Part shown: positions 24,331-35,322 of the stretch, in pieces
Position numbering within the stretch: the stretch's first letter is position 1
Layout: each line of letters begins with the position of its first letter
Assembly: GCA_013368375.1 (NCBI GenBank)
Contig: JAACJP010000002.1
Location: 124,001 to 188,000, forward strand
Direction: 5' to 3'
Source of the DNA: Tricholomella constricta
Taxonomy: Eukaryota; Basidiomycota; Agaricomycetes; Agaricales; Lyophyllaceae
Length of the DNA: 64,000 nt
The notes under the pieces: model-generated
Databases searched by the model: none
The model's input: only the letters and a program-made list of their open reading frames with translations
Told to the model about the DNA's origin: nothing
Translations under genes and position numbers: made by a program

Positions 24331-24915
24331 ATGCCCTTCTCCACCGACGCGAACTGGCCGCAAGGCTTACTCAACATCTTCAATCTCAGTCGTAACCAAA
24401 ACACGGCAGTCGAGTCTCGTTATTATGGCCCTTACGACAGGCTCTTCAACTATGCGGTCATTGAAGGCTCCTTCACCTTCTTCCTTGCCCCACAAACTGC
24501 CCCCGATGAAACCTCTCCGATAGACTTTCTCATCTTCATGGTTGTTTCGGATCAGGAGCAGAGGCCAGTTCTCATTGCGGAGATTGAAGACGACAGATGG
24601 GCGAACGAACCTGATAAGCGCCAGAGGGCGGACACCCTGATGCGCCAGCGTTACGATCAGATGCTACCCAATTGCGCTCTTCCTCGCTTGTATGGGTTGA
24701 GTCTACTCGGAACTTCCCTTCGCGTTTACTGTGGCGACAAGGTCACAGGCGAAGTTACCCCTCATTTTGTTGGCCGCCCCCATGCGAATTGTATTTTGCC
24801 ACGCGACTTCTTGGAGGGGCAGTGGGATTTAGACATCTTGTCACTGGATGGATTGAAGAAGATGCAGGAAATCGTTGCGTATATTAAGGCGGAAGCCGCC
24901 AATGTTGTGGAGTAA
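24331..24915 (+). CDS. Intronless hypothetical protein of a multicopy basidiomycete family
   Basis: A 194-residue single-exon protein. The order SRYYGPYDRLFNYAVIEG, IDFLIFMVVSDQE, PVLIAEIEDD, QMRQRYDQM-like, PRLYGLSLLGTSLRVYC and WDLDILSLDGLKKMQEIV matches a frequent agaricomycete hypothetical family whose central part (FFxEIKPP, RLYGVSAMG, F-Y-C) I recall from many genomes. The I-E-D/E-I-K style segment hints at a nuclease-like or restriction-like fold, but that is a guess. The function is unknown. It sits 85 bp upstream of the next gene, an unusually tight spacing. Lack of introns in an intron-rich window suggests a mobile or retroposed origin. Confidence 0.65.
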   Translation: MPFSTDANWPQGLLNIFNLSRNQNTAVESRYYGPYDRLFNYAVIEGSFTFFLAPQTAPDETSPIDFLIFMVVSDQEQRPVLIAEIEDDRWANEPDKRQRADTLMRQRYDQMLPNCALPRLYGLSLLGTSLRVYCGDKVTGEVTPHFVGRPHANCILPRDFLEGQWDLDILSLDGLKKMQEIVAYIKAEAANVVE

Positions 24916-25000
24916 AATAGCTATTTATAGCCAGAAATATGACGTCACCAGGGCTTTAAAGTCTTATATTCTCTCTTGTATTCTTTATTGTAACTTCACC

Positions 25001-26326
25001 ATGAATACACTGTTCAGACCGTTCACACGTACGCCCGCCTTCCGGAACAGTCCGCTCGCTTTCCGCAGGCAAATCGCCCGCCCCATTCTTGTCAATTCTA
25101 CTTTGTTACATCGCAGGACTGTGGCCAGCTCGGTCAGTAACCGTCCTGGTAGCCAAACCCTCGAGCATGCCGCTACCAACATCAAGGAGGAGGTTGGAAA
25201 CTCTGCCACCGATCTCGCAAAAGTTATTGCTGGGGCGAACGTCGCCAAGGACTCCGTTGCACCTGACGGGAGTGCATCGTTCGTAAGTTGCCTAGCGCTG
25301 CCCGGGTGTCTCTCAATCGCAAACTTACGGCCTGTTCAGCTCGGCATAACGAGTCTCATAGCGTATCAGGTACCGGAATCTGCCCTAGTGTTTGGCCTCT
25401 TGGGTTAGTGCATGTTTATATGTTGGGCCGGCAGATCGGCTGAGCTCCTGGAACACCAACAAAAACCTCAGGTGGACTACCTTACATGGCCTCGTCCATG
25501 ATCACAGTCTACTTGGCCCACACAGCCGGGATGGCCGCCATGGGAGTGGACACCAACATCGAGCCTGGCGTCGCTCTTACGCTTCTCGACCAGGCGCTAA
25601 ACGTCCAGGTCACCTACGGCGCTGTCATGCTCTCCTTCCTTGGTCAGCCTACATCCCGCGCTTCTCATCCTCGGTCCCTTGATCTGATTTTAACCTTTTC
25701 GTTCGATCATGAACAGGTGCCCTGCACTGGGGCATGGAGTTCGCCGGCTATGGTGGGTACCACGGGTACAAACGCCTCTGCCTCGGAGCAGCTCCGGTGC
25801 TCTTTGTCTGGCCCACGCTCGCGATGCAGCCCATGACGGCCCTGATCTGGCAGTGGGTAGGGTTCACGGGGCTCTGGTACGCTGACGCAAAGGTCACCAG
25901 CCTCGGGTGGAGTATGCGTCTTTTCCGTCGCATAACAATTGGACTTCCGCTGATTGGCTTTTCTGTTCGGATCGAAAGCTCCGAAGTGGTACTCCCAGTA
26001 TAGGTTTTACCTTTCCATCCTGGTCGGGACCTGGTGAGTGGGCTCTTTGAGCAGGTAAGGTATCGCATTGAACTCACTTTGTGCTTGAAATTAGCATCAT
26101 CGGATCGCTTGCCGGTACCTCGTACTACGGCCCCGTCGCGGGACATGGATTCCTTTCCCATGACCTCGATCTCATCCGCGAGGAGCGCAAGAAACTATTA
26201 CCCCAGACGTCTGGATATATCCCAGGTGATGTCGAGGCTGCGCCTGCCGGGGAGAACGTCGATCACTACGTGAGGATCCACCACAAGAACCGTGACCAGG
26301 ACGAGAAGGCACCGGAAGCGAAGTAA
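25001..26326 (+). CDS. Mitochondrial DUF3429 (TMEM69-like) membrane protein
   Basis: The N-terminus MNTLFRPFTRTPAFRNSP with many Arg and no acidic residues is a mitochondrial targeting signal. Membrane exons follow: LGITSLIAYQVPESALVFGLLG, YMASSMITVYLAHTAGMAAMG, VTYGAVMLSFLGALHWGMEFAGYGG, LFVWPTLAMQPMTALIWQW, WVGFTGLWYADAKVT and LSILVGTCIIGSLAGTSYYGP. FLGALHWG followed by GY is the hallmark of DUF3429. The C-terminus is charged (REERKKLLPQT to DQDEKAPEAK). The molecular role is unknown in any organism I can name. Introns of about 50-60 bp separate the segments. Confidence 0.83.
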
Positions 26327-27522
26327 GGACGTTGAAGAAATGATCTCGAACAAGAATATCCGCAGAAATGAGAAATGAATGCACGTCGACGACAAGTTGG
26401 AAGAAGAATCAATAAAAGCTGTACAGTACTTGTTTGTAGTTCTATGAAATGATTATGCTTACATGAGGTCCATGGACTATACATAACGCTGACTTTCAGA
26501 GATCGTTCCAAGGATAAAGCACCCCGAAAACATGAAGTCTCTATCTCTGGGTAGCTTCGAAATCGAACGAAATGGCGAACGATATTCGTATCGGCGATTT
26601 CGGTCATACATAAGCACGTCAGTGACTTCAGTAATTGCAAATACCGCGCAATCCATCTCACGCCTGTCCACGTCTGATCAAGACTCAAGGACTGATATTT
26701 GGACTGGAATGATATATTGCAGCAGAATCCGTGGCTATGAGCAGACGCATATCTGCATCATGAACACGTCCCCTCAGCGAGGGCCGATCAAGAAGGCACC
26801 TCAATTTAGTCCAAGCTCGTAGTTGAATCATCCCATTTCCCAGCCCAAGCGCCGCGGGATTTTGAGTGACAGAGACTGGCAGCAAACGTAGAAAACACCC
26901 TGCCGCATGACATAGACAGAAGATTAATCTGCCAGAGTGCAGAACGATACAGGTATGGACCATATGGCCATGGACAGTTGCTGATGTGCGTGCGAACCTT
27001 GTCGTCGCCAAAACTGATGCGCATTCCACATCACTGTGTCTATCGATGATGCCTCCTGGTGGTCGCGTCTCTCGGTCAGCTGCGTAAAACCGTATGGCCT
27101 GGACGATCGAGTTGCTGTTGTTATCCCGCCTTGACCAGACCGTTTGGGATTTCTGATACTCCAACCTCGCAACGGACCATTCAAGCATGATTCAGTCATG
27201 TCAGGTGCTGGAATTGATATAGAGTGTACATGTCAAGCCGATATCGATGGCAGTTTGATGTCCGAGGCAGCCTGGAAAGTTCCCACCGGATTGCGGACGG
27301 TTACGGTTACCCTCATGACTTCAAATATACCCCTGTCTCCTGTTTTCTGGTCCCTCGTCGATGGTTCATTAGCTTTCTTCTTTTCTTTGCCTTTTGTTTC
27401 TTTTAGGCCTCAACGCTATCGTCCTTTGGCCCTGGTTCATACTTTCCGCAGATCCCTTCCAGTGGATCTTTCACGTTCTTTCACGCCCACTCCCCCTTCC
27501 TTTCAGCACTACTTTTCAAATT
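26327..27522. other. Intergenic, nothing recognised
   Basis: About 1.2 kb between two plus-strand genes. Minus-strand open frames at 26266-26688 and 26685-27188 carry no motifs. An open frame runs upstream of the SH3 gene to about 27394 but begins with TTG, not ATG. Confidence 0.35.
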
Positions 27523-28620
27523 ATGTTCCAGCACCATTATCCTGTGGGGCGGGCTCGCCACGGAAAACGCCTTCCTCAGATCCTCGACGAGGACGGAAAT
27601 ATTCCTAGCCCTATTACATTGACGGTTACCGAGATTCGACAACCCGCTTCTTCGAGCCCTGTGATCCCTGTAATAACACCGACCGTCACCGTCTTCGTGC
27701 CACCCGCAGGGCCTACCTCATCGTCAAGTCCTCTGCCTCCTTCGAGTCCTCCCGTCCCGGATCCCACCTCTACTCTATCGCCAGGCACCGGCGTTACCTC
27801 GTCGATATCTAGGCCCACACCATCTGTTTCCGTAGTGAACAACGACGATGTAAACACAAATACCGTAGAAGCATCCAGCGCCGCATCATCTCAGGGTGTC
27901 TCGACGGGTTCCATCGTCGGTATCGTCCTCGCGATCGCCCTGCTCGTTACTGCAGCTGCCATTTTCTGGTTCAGGCGGCGCGCTATCGCCAACCGACTAA
28001 AGTTGCGAGGCTGGACCAACAAGCCCAACAAAGCCCCATCTTTCCTCTGGATCGAACCCAAAGGTGGCAAGGGGATCACTCCGTACCCGAATATGAGCTC
28101 TACCACCCCGTTCAACGGAGCGACTTCGGCCAGCACGACGTACAGCGGGGGACAGCCCCCGTCTCTGGCATTCATGCCTTCCTCGAATGGGCTTCCATAT
28201 ATCCCACCACCACCGCCGCCCCGTCCACCGCCCGCGGCCGGAATGTACGACAACCCTCCCACCCCCGTGAGTGTCGCTGCTGCCGTCCCCCCAGCTATGA
28301 CGACATCCGGTGCAGGATCCGCCCGCCTCCCCACTCCTGCCGCGGCCACTGCGAGCCTGCCTGTGGAGAGCGCGCGGGTCAGGTCCACGTTCATCCCGAC
28401 GCTCCCTGATGAGCTGTCGATCAACACCGGCGAAATGGTCCGCATCCATGCGGAGTACGACGATGGGTGGGCGCTGTGCTCCAACGTGCGTGGGGCGATC
28501 GGTATGGCCCCGTTAGAGTGCCTGGATCGAGGCACGCTCTCGCCGAATGGTGTTCGCGAGTTCAAGAAGCTGGCGCGGTACAGCAGTCTCGCGGCGAAAT
28601 CATATGGTGCATATCAATAG
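27523..28620 (+). CDS. Single-pass membrane protein with C-terminal SH3 domain
   Basis: One exon, 365 residues. The order is: short N-terminus, Ser/Thr/Pro-rich probably O-glycosylated ectodomain (about 25-125), transmembrane helix GSIVGIVLAIALLVTAAAIFWF (about 135-155) followed by basic FRRRA, then a disordered cytosolic part with the poly-Pro stretch IPPPPPPRPPPAAG, and an SH3 domain near the end: RSTFIPTLPDELSI, NTGEMVRIHAEYDDGWALC, RGAIGMAPLECL. ALYDF-type, DGW and P-x-x-Y/L landmarks are present in variant form. The layout resembles yeast Fus1 (single TM plus SH3, cell fusion) more than four-TM Sho1. A role in signalling at the plasma membrane is inference. Its own Pro-rich segment could be a self-ligand. 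Confidence 0.8.
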   Translation: MFQHHYPVGRARHGKRLPQILDEDGNIPSPITLTVTEIRQPASSSPVIPVITPTVTVFVPPAGPTSSSSPLPPSSPPVPDPTSTLSPGTGVTSSISRPTPSVSVVNNDDVNTNTVEASSAASSQGVSTGSIVGIVLAIALLVTAAAIFWFRRRAIANRLKLRGWTNKPNKAPSFLWIEPKGGKGITPYPNMSSTTPFNGATSASTTYSGGQPPSLAFMPSSNGLPYIPPPPPPRPPPAAGMYDNPPTPVSVAAAVPPAMTTSGAGSARLPTPAAATASLPVESARVRSTFIPTLPDELSINTGEMVRIHAEYDDGWALCSNVRGAIGMAPLECLDRGTLSPNGVREFKKLARYSSLAAKSYGAYQ

Positions 28621-29060
28621 AGTGTGTATAGGTTTTTTAATTATGTTCGGATGAATACTTAATTTACCTTTTGCTGATAGCGACAGATTTCATAGATGTT
28701 GATCGCCATGTCCGCTCTCTTTTCTCCTGGACATTATCTCGTTGTGCAGTTTATAGGGCTGGTTGTCAGTTGGGTCACAACGAGTGAAGTTACGATTATA
28801 CCTATTTTTCATTGCTCCGAGTCATGAGCAATAAGATACCCCTTTGACGTTTATTCATCTACCAATTCGTTTACTTGGGGCTATATAATTGAATGCCGAC
28901 ATCTCCGATCGCGCCTGGTTTTTGATTATAGCATCACGTGTTCCTTTTCCTTCAGTGGCACTGGCAGCGACAGTTCAAAACGTTGCACCAGAACGCAGTT
29001 TTCAATCTAACGGGGACACCTCAGTTATAGGCAGGACCTACTGTGCACTGAGAACCCATA
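28621..29060. other. Intergenic, promoter of F-box/WD40 gene
   Basis: 440 bp; a weak TATA-like ctatataat at about 28881 lies 180 bp upstream of the F-box gene start. Nothing else recognised. Confidence 0.35.
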
Positions 29061-31332
29061 ATGGCGGCACCATTTCTCGCTGACGAGGGATACATGGAGT
29101 CTGACGGAGAATCGACCATGCTCACCGTTAGCAACCAAGGAGTGCTGGGCATTGATTCGGTGGAAGAGCGTGAAGGTATGAACCGAAAGAGTGCTCCGGA
29201 TCTAGTATATCTCATATTGCTTTGAAAGAACTCGCGTATAGGCTTCTTGCTTCACTGCCTCGCTCTCGCTTGGTAGCGATTCAAAAACGAATCGCACCTT
29301 GTCTGCAATACGATATCGTCGGCGTAAGTATCAGCTGTATCTCTCACAGCTCTCATTTTAACTCTGTATACAGTGTCTTCCAGCAGAAATATCTCTTCAG
29401 ATATTCTCACTCCTGACAGCAGATGCACTCCTGGTCTGTGGTCTCGTGAGCCAGCGATGGCAGGTCCTCGCAAACGACCAATCGCTCTGGATGAAACTCT
29501 GTCGCGCCCGCAACTGGGAATGGCGCCAGCCCTCTCGCATCCACCCTTTCGACTCGCCCCTTACCCACCACGGGGACGGGGCAAACGACTCGGACGACGA
29601 AGGCATGGGCGACTCTGACGAGGACGGCGACGAGCTCATCATCAACGACGTCGAGGCTGCAAAGGCGGAGCTCACGCTGATGCACGCGGAACTGGACTCG
29701 GGCTTTGCATCGACCTCGTTCACGGGCCCGCCCGTGCTCGAACCGGAACCGTCTACCTCTGGCACGAGATACACTATACATCCAAAAAGCAGTCCGGGCA
29801 GAAGTCGCTCAAGGCCGCATGCGCGCCATTCGGCGCCGCCGGTGCTTAAGACGTTGGGATCGACGTCGTATCTCGCGCCGGACTACAAGCTTCTTTATCA
29901 GACACATATGAAGTTACACAACCGGTTTCTTACCTCGTCCTACAGGCTGTCGGCACTACAGACGCGAGGGGCACCGTCCAACGCTCACACGAGCACCATC
30001 TACTGCCTGCAGTTGTATACATATTCGTCGGGGCTGCAGGTCCTATTCACAGGCTCGCGGGATAGGACCGTCCGAGAGTGGAATCTGACGACTGGTCTCA
30101 TTGAAAGGGTCATCAGTGGTGTACATAGCGGCTCGGTATTGAGCATATGTATCCACGGTGGATATCTTGCCAGCGCCGGAAGCGACAAACGCGTGGTAAT
30201 TTGGGATTTGGAAAAGAACAAACTGTACAAGCAGCTCAGTGATCATTCGGACAGTGTCCTCTGCGTGAGGTTCGACGACGAGCGTCTTGTATCCTGTTCC
30301 AAAGGTAGGGCAAACTTTGTTATGTTTCTGTGCGATGCTCAATACTTCTTTTTTTTTAGACCACACTGTGAGGACATATTCTTTTCCGGACTTGACTCCA
30401 CAATTTGTCCTTCGCGCACATCGGGCAGCGGTCAACGCCGTGTCCATATCCAAGAACCTCATCGCATCTGGGTCCGGCGATAAATCCATAAAAGTCTGGG
30501 ACGCGTTGACAGGTAAATTGCTCCGCACATTCGACACTCATCACAGTCGAGGGTATGTCTGACATTCTTGGGGGTCGTTATCTTTGATGCATCACTTATC
30601 CTTTGACCGTTACACCAGCATCGCGTCAATAGACTTCCGCCCACCCTACATCCTCACCGGGTCCTCCGACAAGCATCTCCGCCTCGTCAATATGGCAAAC
30701 CTGCAGCAAGGCTGGTCGACCTCGCCAGACTATCGTTACGATAACAATGCTCCCCCGGACGACGACGACCCGCTTCGCTTTCCCTCCGTCTCCTCTCTCC
30801 TCTCTGGGTCTCGCCTCATGTGCCATGTCTGCGGGAGCGAGAACGTACACCCTGTGCCGCCCGGCGTGCAAGGGCCGTGCGTCCATGCTGACCTTGTCCG
30901 GAGCGTCGTCCTGGGCGAGGACCTCGTCGTCAGCGGCAGCTATGACCTGAGTATCAAGGTTTGACTTTTCCCAAATATATATATTCGTGTCATGCGGTTC
31001 GTTGATGTTGACTGGTGATTGATTTCTCTCTAAGGTTTGGAATAGGAAAACTGGCGGCTTGATCGCTGACTTGACGGGCGGACACACTGCACGGATTTTC
31101 TGTATTGGTTTTGACCGCACCAAGGTTAGTAGGCGCGCTACGCAGGACTCCCAGCTTCCTGACACATTTCTTTCAATCAATAGATTGTTTCGTGTGGCGA
31201 AGATCAGGTAATGAGCAACATCCGTGTTAATCATCTGCCCTGATCTGACACGGATTTCTTTCTTGAAAATAGCGCATTTGTATTTGGGACTTTTCGCATG
31301 GCATTGACACCTCATTTTTGCATCTCTCGTAA
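29061..31332 (+). CDS. F-box / WD40 repeat protein (Met30/Pof1/FBXW-type)
   Basis: Probable substrate receptor of an SCF ubiquitin ligase. After MAAPFLADEGYMESDG and a helical segment (LLASLPRSRLVAIQKR), the F-box is split by an intron: SLPAEISLQIFSLL, ADALLVCGLVSQRWQVLANDQSLW. An acidic loop follows (NDSDDEGMGDSDEDGDE), then WD blades: VLFTGSRDRTVREWNL, GYLASAGSDKRVVIWDLEK, LVSCSKDHTVRTYSF, LIASGSGDKSIKVWD, YILTGSSDKHLRLVN, LVVSGSYDLSIKVWNRKTG and the last, IVSCGEDQRICIWDF. It ends at 31330-31332. One blade holds a long insertion (LRFPSVSSLLSGSR, CHVCGSENVHPVPPG) with two CxxC-like cysteines. Substrates cannot be inferred. Confidence 0.87.
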
Positions 31333-31638
31333 AACACAGGTCTGAATCAGCATTGCATTTCAACGGATGGCATTCTTTTCCCTCTCCGGCTTCTTGATAA
31401 TCTCAGGACTTTGTGTATGTAGCATCGTTCGATCACTAACGTCATGTGTTCGTTACCCCGTCGTTTTTCTTCTGCGTTTCTTACGTGCTCCCACCTGTAC
31501 GCATAATGTAGCATGTATTTATTGTCCAAAAGTTCATCGTCGGTGGTTAAGTAGCACAAATGTCTGTGTTGTCCGTCGGTAAGTGGGTATTCGACTGCAT
31601 TCAAGTCCACTCGTTCCATGAAGGATCCAAGGAAGGTT
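31333..31638. terminator. Shared convergent 3' region
   Basis: 306 bp between the convergent stop codons of the F-box gene and the secreted-protein gene. It must hold both polyadenylation regions; no gene seen. Confidence 0.4.
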
Positions 31639-32225
31639 TCATTCCTTTTCGCTAGAAGGGTCGAATATGATCTTGAAGTCAGGACTCTCGTTGCCAGAGT
31701 CACCAAAGACTAGAGGGTTTGAAACAATCAACCAGATAATCGGACGGCGCTCAAGTAAAATTATAGCTCTTACGGATGATCTTGTAAAGCTTGGTAGAAT
31801 CGACTACACCATCAGGCAAAAAGGGCACCTTGACATCGACACTTCCGCTACGAAGATCAAAGCCTTCGGCAATGCGACCGTCTACCACAAGTGATGAGTC
31901 CAGATGATCTGTTTTACGCCATGAGCTGTCACGTACATCCTTCGAGGTAGACGGATGCGCCGTTGGAGATGTTTACGGGGGCATTGGATGTGTCCCTGAG
32001 GATGAGGGGAACGCGTTATGAGGACCTTTGCGGGGCCAATCGTGTGCCAAACAGGGCGCACCAGGTAACAGTCTCGGTCTTGCCCATGGTCCAAACCGTG
32101 TCGGCGGTTGGGGAGGTGATCTGCGGAACAAAGACATCGTTGGCTGCGCGGGGGACGACTGCGGCGCTGCTGACGACGGAAACGAATGAAAGAGCGATGG
32201 TGGCAAAGAGCGACGTGAGCTGCAT
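31639..32225 (-). CDS. Secreted Kre9/Knh1-like (Ser/Thr-rich GPI-family) cell-surface protein
   Basis: The signal peptide MQLTSLFATIALSFVSVVSSA leads into VFVPQITSPTADTVWTMGKTETVTW. A spliced join gives VTWDTSNAPVNISNGASVYL, the hallmark of the fungal Kre9/Knh1-type immunoglobulin-like family. The end reads RIAEGFDLRSGSVDVKVPFL, YKIILFGDSGN, ESPDFKIIF, and SSEKE before the stop at 31639-31641. The family lies at the cell surface and is linked to beta-glucan assembly in yeast; no enzyme activity is known. Between ASVYLEG and DHLDSSLVVDG the frame changes by one, and the only GT-AG solution there is a 28-nt intron (gtacgt ... acag), so a frameshift is possible. No GPI signal is visible at the C-terminus. 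Confidence 0.72.
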
Positions 32226-32291
32226 AATGAAGGAGACGTGGCAGAGCGAGAGAAAAAGATGATAACTTTCGGTATTTGACAGAGAGCCTAG

Positions 32292-32299
32292 TACTTATA
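32292..32299 (-). promoter_or_regulatory. TATA box of the Kre9-like gene
   Basis: On the minus strand TATATAAG lies 66 bp upstream of the ATG at 32225. Confidence 0.5.
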
Positions 32300-33168
32300 T
32301 ATTGCACGGTTTCGTCCGTATCACACGATTCCGCTAATGCGAATAACTGTGAAGATTCGTGGAGCGGTCCAAAATAGTCGAGCCGGAAATAGCACAGAAG
32401 CCTCCAGCTGAACTGCCATGTTTCCCAATGGGTAAAGAATCTGCATATTTGAAACATATGGATCTGTTGCGGGCGCCAGGGTACAAGCGGCACATCAAGC
32501 CCGCACCGTATACAGAAGACGGGAGTAGTATTGATAGAACCGCGTCCAAGAGATATTCTGGTAGGCAGCGGCAGTGTTGTCCAATGCCGCACCAGAAGTA
32601 ATTTGCGTTTCTAAAGAGATCCATGACTGTCATTCGCAGTACACTCGTGCAGGGATGCCTCTCCAAAAACAACATTTCCCAGTCTTTGGTTGAACTTACC
32701 CTGAAAGTTCAGTCAATTCCGACACTGGCATGAATAAGTGGCTAACTGTCTAAGCCCTGATCCTGTCTGACCTGGCGGTCTAGAGGTTTGCCAGTGCACG
32801 AAAAAAGCTTCTAGGCCAGCAAGAAGACAAAGGATGGCGTAGCACAGGATACAGTCATGACAGGATGAGTGCTGACTCGGAACTAGGCAAGATAATGGAA
32901 GGTGCGTCATAGCTTGTGATTTGCCTCCAAAAGAATTGTCGCTGCAATAAAGGTGATTAGCATTTAGAGTCGGTCACAAATGGAAGTGCTAGCCTGGACT
33001 TTGAGAGCGCCAGGGTGCGATGAAATGCAAGTGGCCGGCCAGGACAGGGAGAGGATGCGAGTGCAATAGTCAGTGAATCTTATGATAGTCGCCGCCTAAA
33101 AGCGTCAAGTCACAGACCTTGTGATACATTTACAAAGCACGAAAAAAATGTTGTTACAATTCCAGGGT
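32300..33168. other. Intergenic, nothing recognised
   Basis: About 0.9 kb between the Kre9-like promoter and the 3' end of the Atg15 gene. Short open frames without motifs; no repeat seen. Confidence 0.35.
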
Positions 33169-34648
33169 CTATTCACTTGTGTACAATGGACGAGCACCAT
33201 CTTCGTCCTTGAAATTTCCAAATTCCCACTTAAAACAATCCTAATCATGAGAAGCAATTTAGATGGCGATCCAACAAAAATACGACTGTAACTCACTACG
33301 CAGTGTTCCTCTACGCGGGCCAAGGGCACCTCCCTCCCCTCTTCCCACTCAACATCCTCAATCTCCAAAACCTTGGTAATGACCTGGCGGATAATATGCC
33401 GCCTCACATCGACCTTCCACCCAAGCTTCTGGACCGTGTCAAACACGATGCTCTTACCCAGGTGGCACCTTGTCTCGAGCGCAAAGCCAGCCTGCGCACA
33501 TGGCGACCCGAAGCCCGTACAAGCGCCTTGGGGTATCGGATCACCGGAGTGGTAGACGTGAGTCACCGCGACGGGGGGATTGGTGGGATTGTTCGGGAGT
33601 CGGGGAAGCGGGAGGTGCAGGCGGCTGGCGGCGAGGCGTTCGCCTGGGGATTCAAAGGCAACGGCGGGGAGTCCGTATGTGGACCCAAGCAGGCTTGCCA
33701 GTGCACCACCTAGGGAGTGACCAACAAGCCAGAGGTTTGCTGCTGGATAGATATGGCGGAGGTCATTTATAAGGTTCTTGAGAAGTATAAGTATTTGCAA
33801 CGGCGAGGGGAAGTGGAGAAAGGCAAATTTGCTCACCACACCAATGGAATAAAATAGGCTGTCTTGTATAAGTGCGTTTGTGAGGCAAGGGTCGTCGCAA
33901 CGCCAATTATGAGCGTAACAATTGCACACCGTCCGAAATGTCCATGAGATGTCCACCCTTGCACAGCAGCATGAGAACAATCTAGTCGATATCAGTACAC
34001 GGAGCACCGTTGAGTGGAAGAGCTCACAGGTTATCATTAAACTTGTCTTTCTTCGACGTGGGCCCATTAAGCGTCGTCCCCTTGATCGATAAAACGACGG
34101 TGGAATTATCAGACGAGAGGAACACATGGCCACGGAAACCATCCGAATCCTCCCAACCGAATGGGAAGCTCTAGTGAATCATAAGCTTTGGATAGACATA
34201 GAGAGCCAGGACAACCGACCGAGTTCCATGCCTGGTCGACCTCATACCAGTTTTTCCGACCGGGGAGAGCATATGCATTCCCTGCCATGCGCGCAAGCTG
34301 CGCTAGCGTGTGCCTGTCCTCTACGTCCGGGCCAAGCACCTCTACCTGATCCCACTCGACGATCTCGCTTTCCCTCTCGTGCAACGACCTCAGCCGCGCC
34401 TGGTGCAGCGCCTCAAGTGAACGAGGTCTGTACACCGTCGTCGGGCGTGCGTTGAGGGCCCTCGAAGGACTCAGCTCAAGCGACGAGTCCGCAGTAAAGC
34501 TTGTCGTGAGATCCAGCAGCTCATCTTTGCTGTCCGGCCATAGTATTGCTTGCGTGTCAAATGAGAGTTGTCGGGCTCGGGCGACTTGACAGACCCAGAT
34601 CGTGATGATACATGATAAAATGGGTAGCAGGGAGCGGGGGATTGTCAT
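33169..34648 (-). CDS. ATG15: Autophagic lipase Atg15
   Basis: Vacuolar phospholipase that breaks down autophagic bodies. The start [20 protein letters not shown] is a signal anchor (helix about 5-23). Then follow [25 protein letters not shown], a segment with [11 protein letters not shown] and VVLSIKGT, and the nucleophile elbow [17 protein letters not shown] with the catalytic serine in [78 protein letters not shown] and [10 protein letters not shown] are all in the Atg15 order. It stops at 33169-33171. A further ATG 23 codons upstream is in frame; I prefer the one just before the hydrophobic segment. The gene appears intact with several introns. Confidence 0.87.
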
Positions 34649-35322
34649 TGAAGTGACATATAATTCGTGTGAAGAGATAGATATGGAAATATAACGATTT
34701 GCTGTGGCTGCGGACAAGAGCTGTCAGAGAGTCGGCTCAAAGTCAGACGGATTTGGAAGGGTGTTGTTTGCTCTCCATCTCGTTGACAAACAACGCGTAA
34801 GCCACATGCATGATGAACGGAACTAGAGCGGACATAGATATGTACCATGGATAATAATAGAAAATCGATAACACTACATATTCCTCGGATAGTTGAAAGA
34901 GTTCACGAATGAAAATCTGTCAGACCGCGAATCACTCGGTAGAATGAATTGAAACAACGGGCTGTGCTTCGGTGCAGAAAGTCTACATTATGATAATCAT
35001 ACATGTACAGGGTGTGTGAAAAAAGAGACATTTGAAGGAAGGTGATATGAGCATTTCAGCTATTCCTGATGCACATCGGGAAGCACAGCGGGATACCATC
35101 TGACGGGAACAATCTGATGATGAAGTCAAATATTGGCCGATGCTGTGGAAACAGGACACTTACCATGCCGAGTGCAATGACAGGTGTTTCAATACAAGAG
35201 AGGAGCGATAATAAAAGCAAAACGGAAAAGCAGCACCAGCAAGCACGACAGACTGCAACAAGAGCAGGAATAGAGCACACGAGACCAGATGTGAAGCAAA
35301 GCAAGTCGATCCGGTCAAAAGT
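34649..35322. other. Intergenic, nothing recognised
   Basis: 674 bp between two minus-strand genes; no gene, RNA or repeat seen. Confidence 0.35.

Noticed and set aside
27394..27522. Longer N-terminus of the SH3 membrane protein
   Set aside because: The open frame starts with TTG; the first ATG is 27523.
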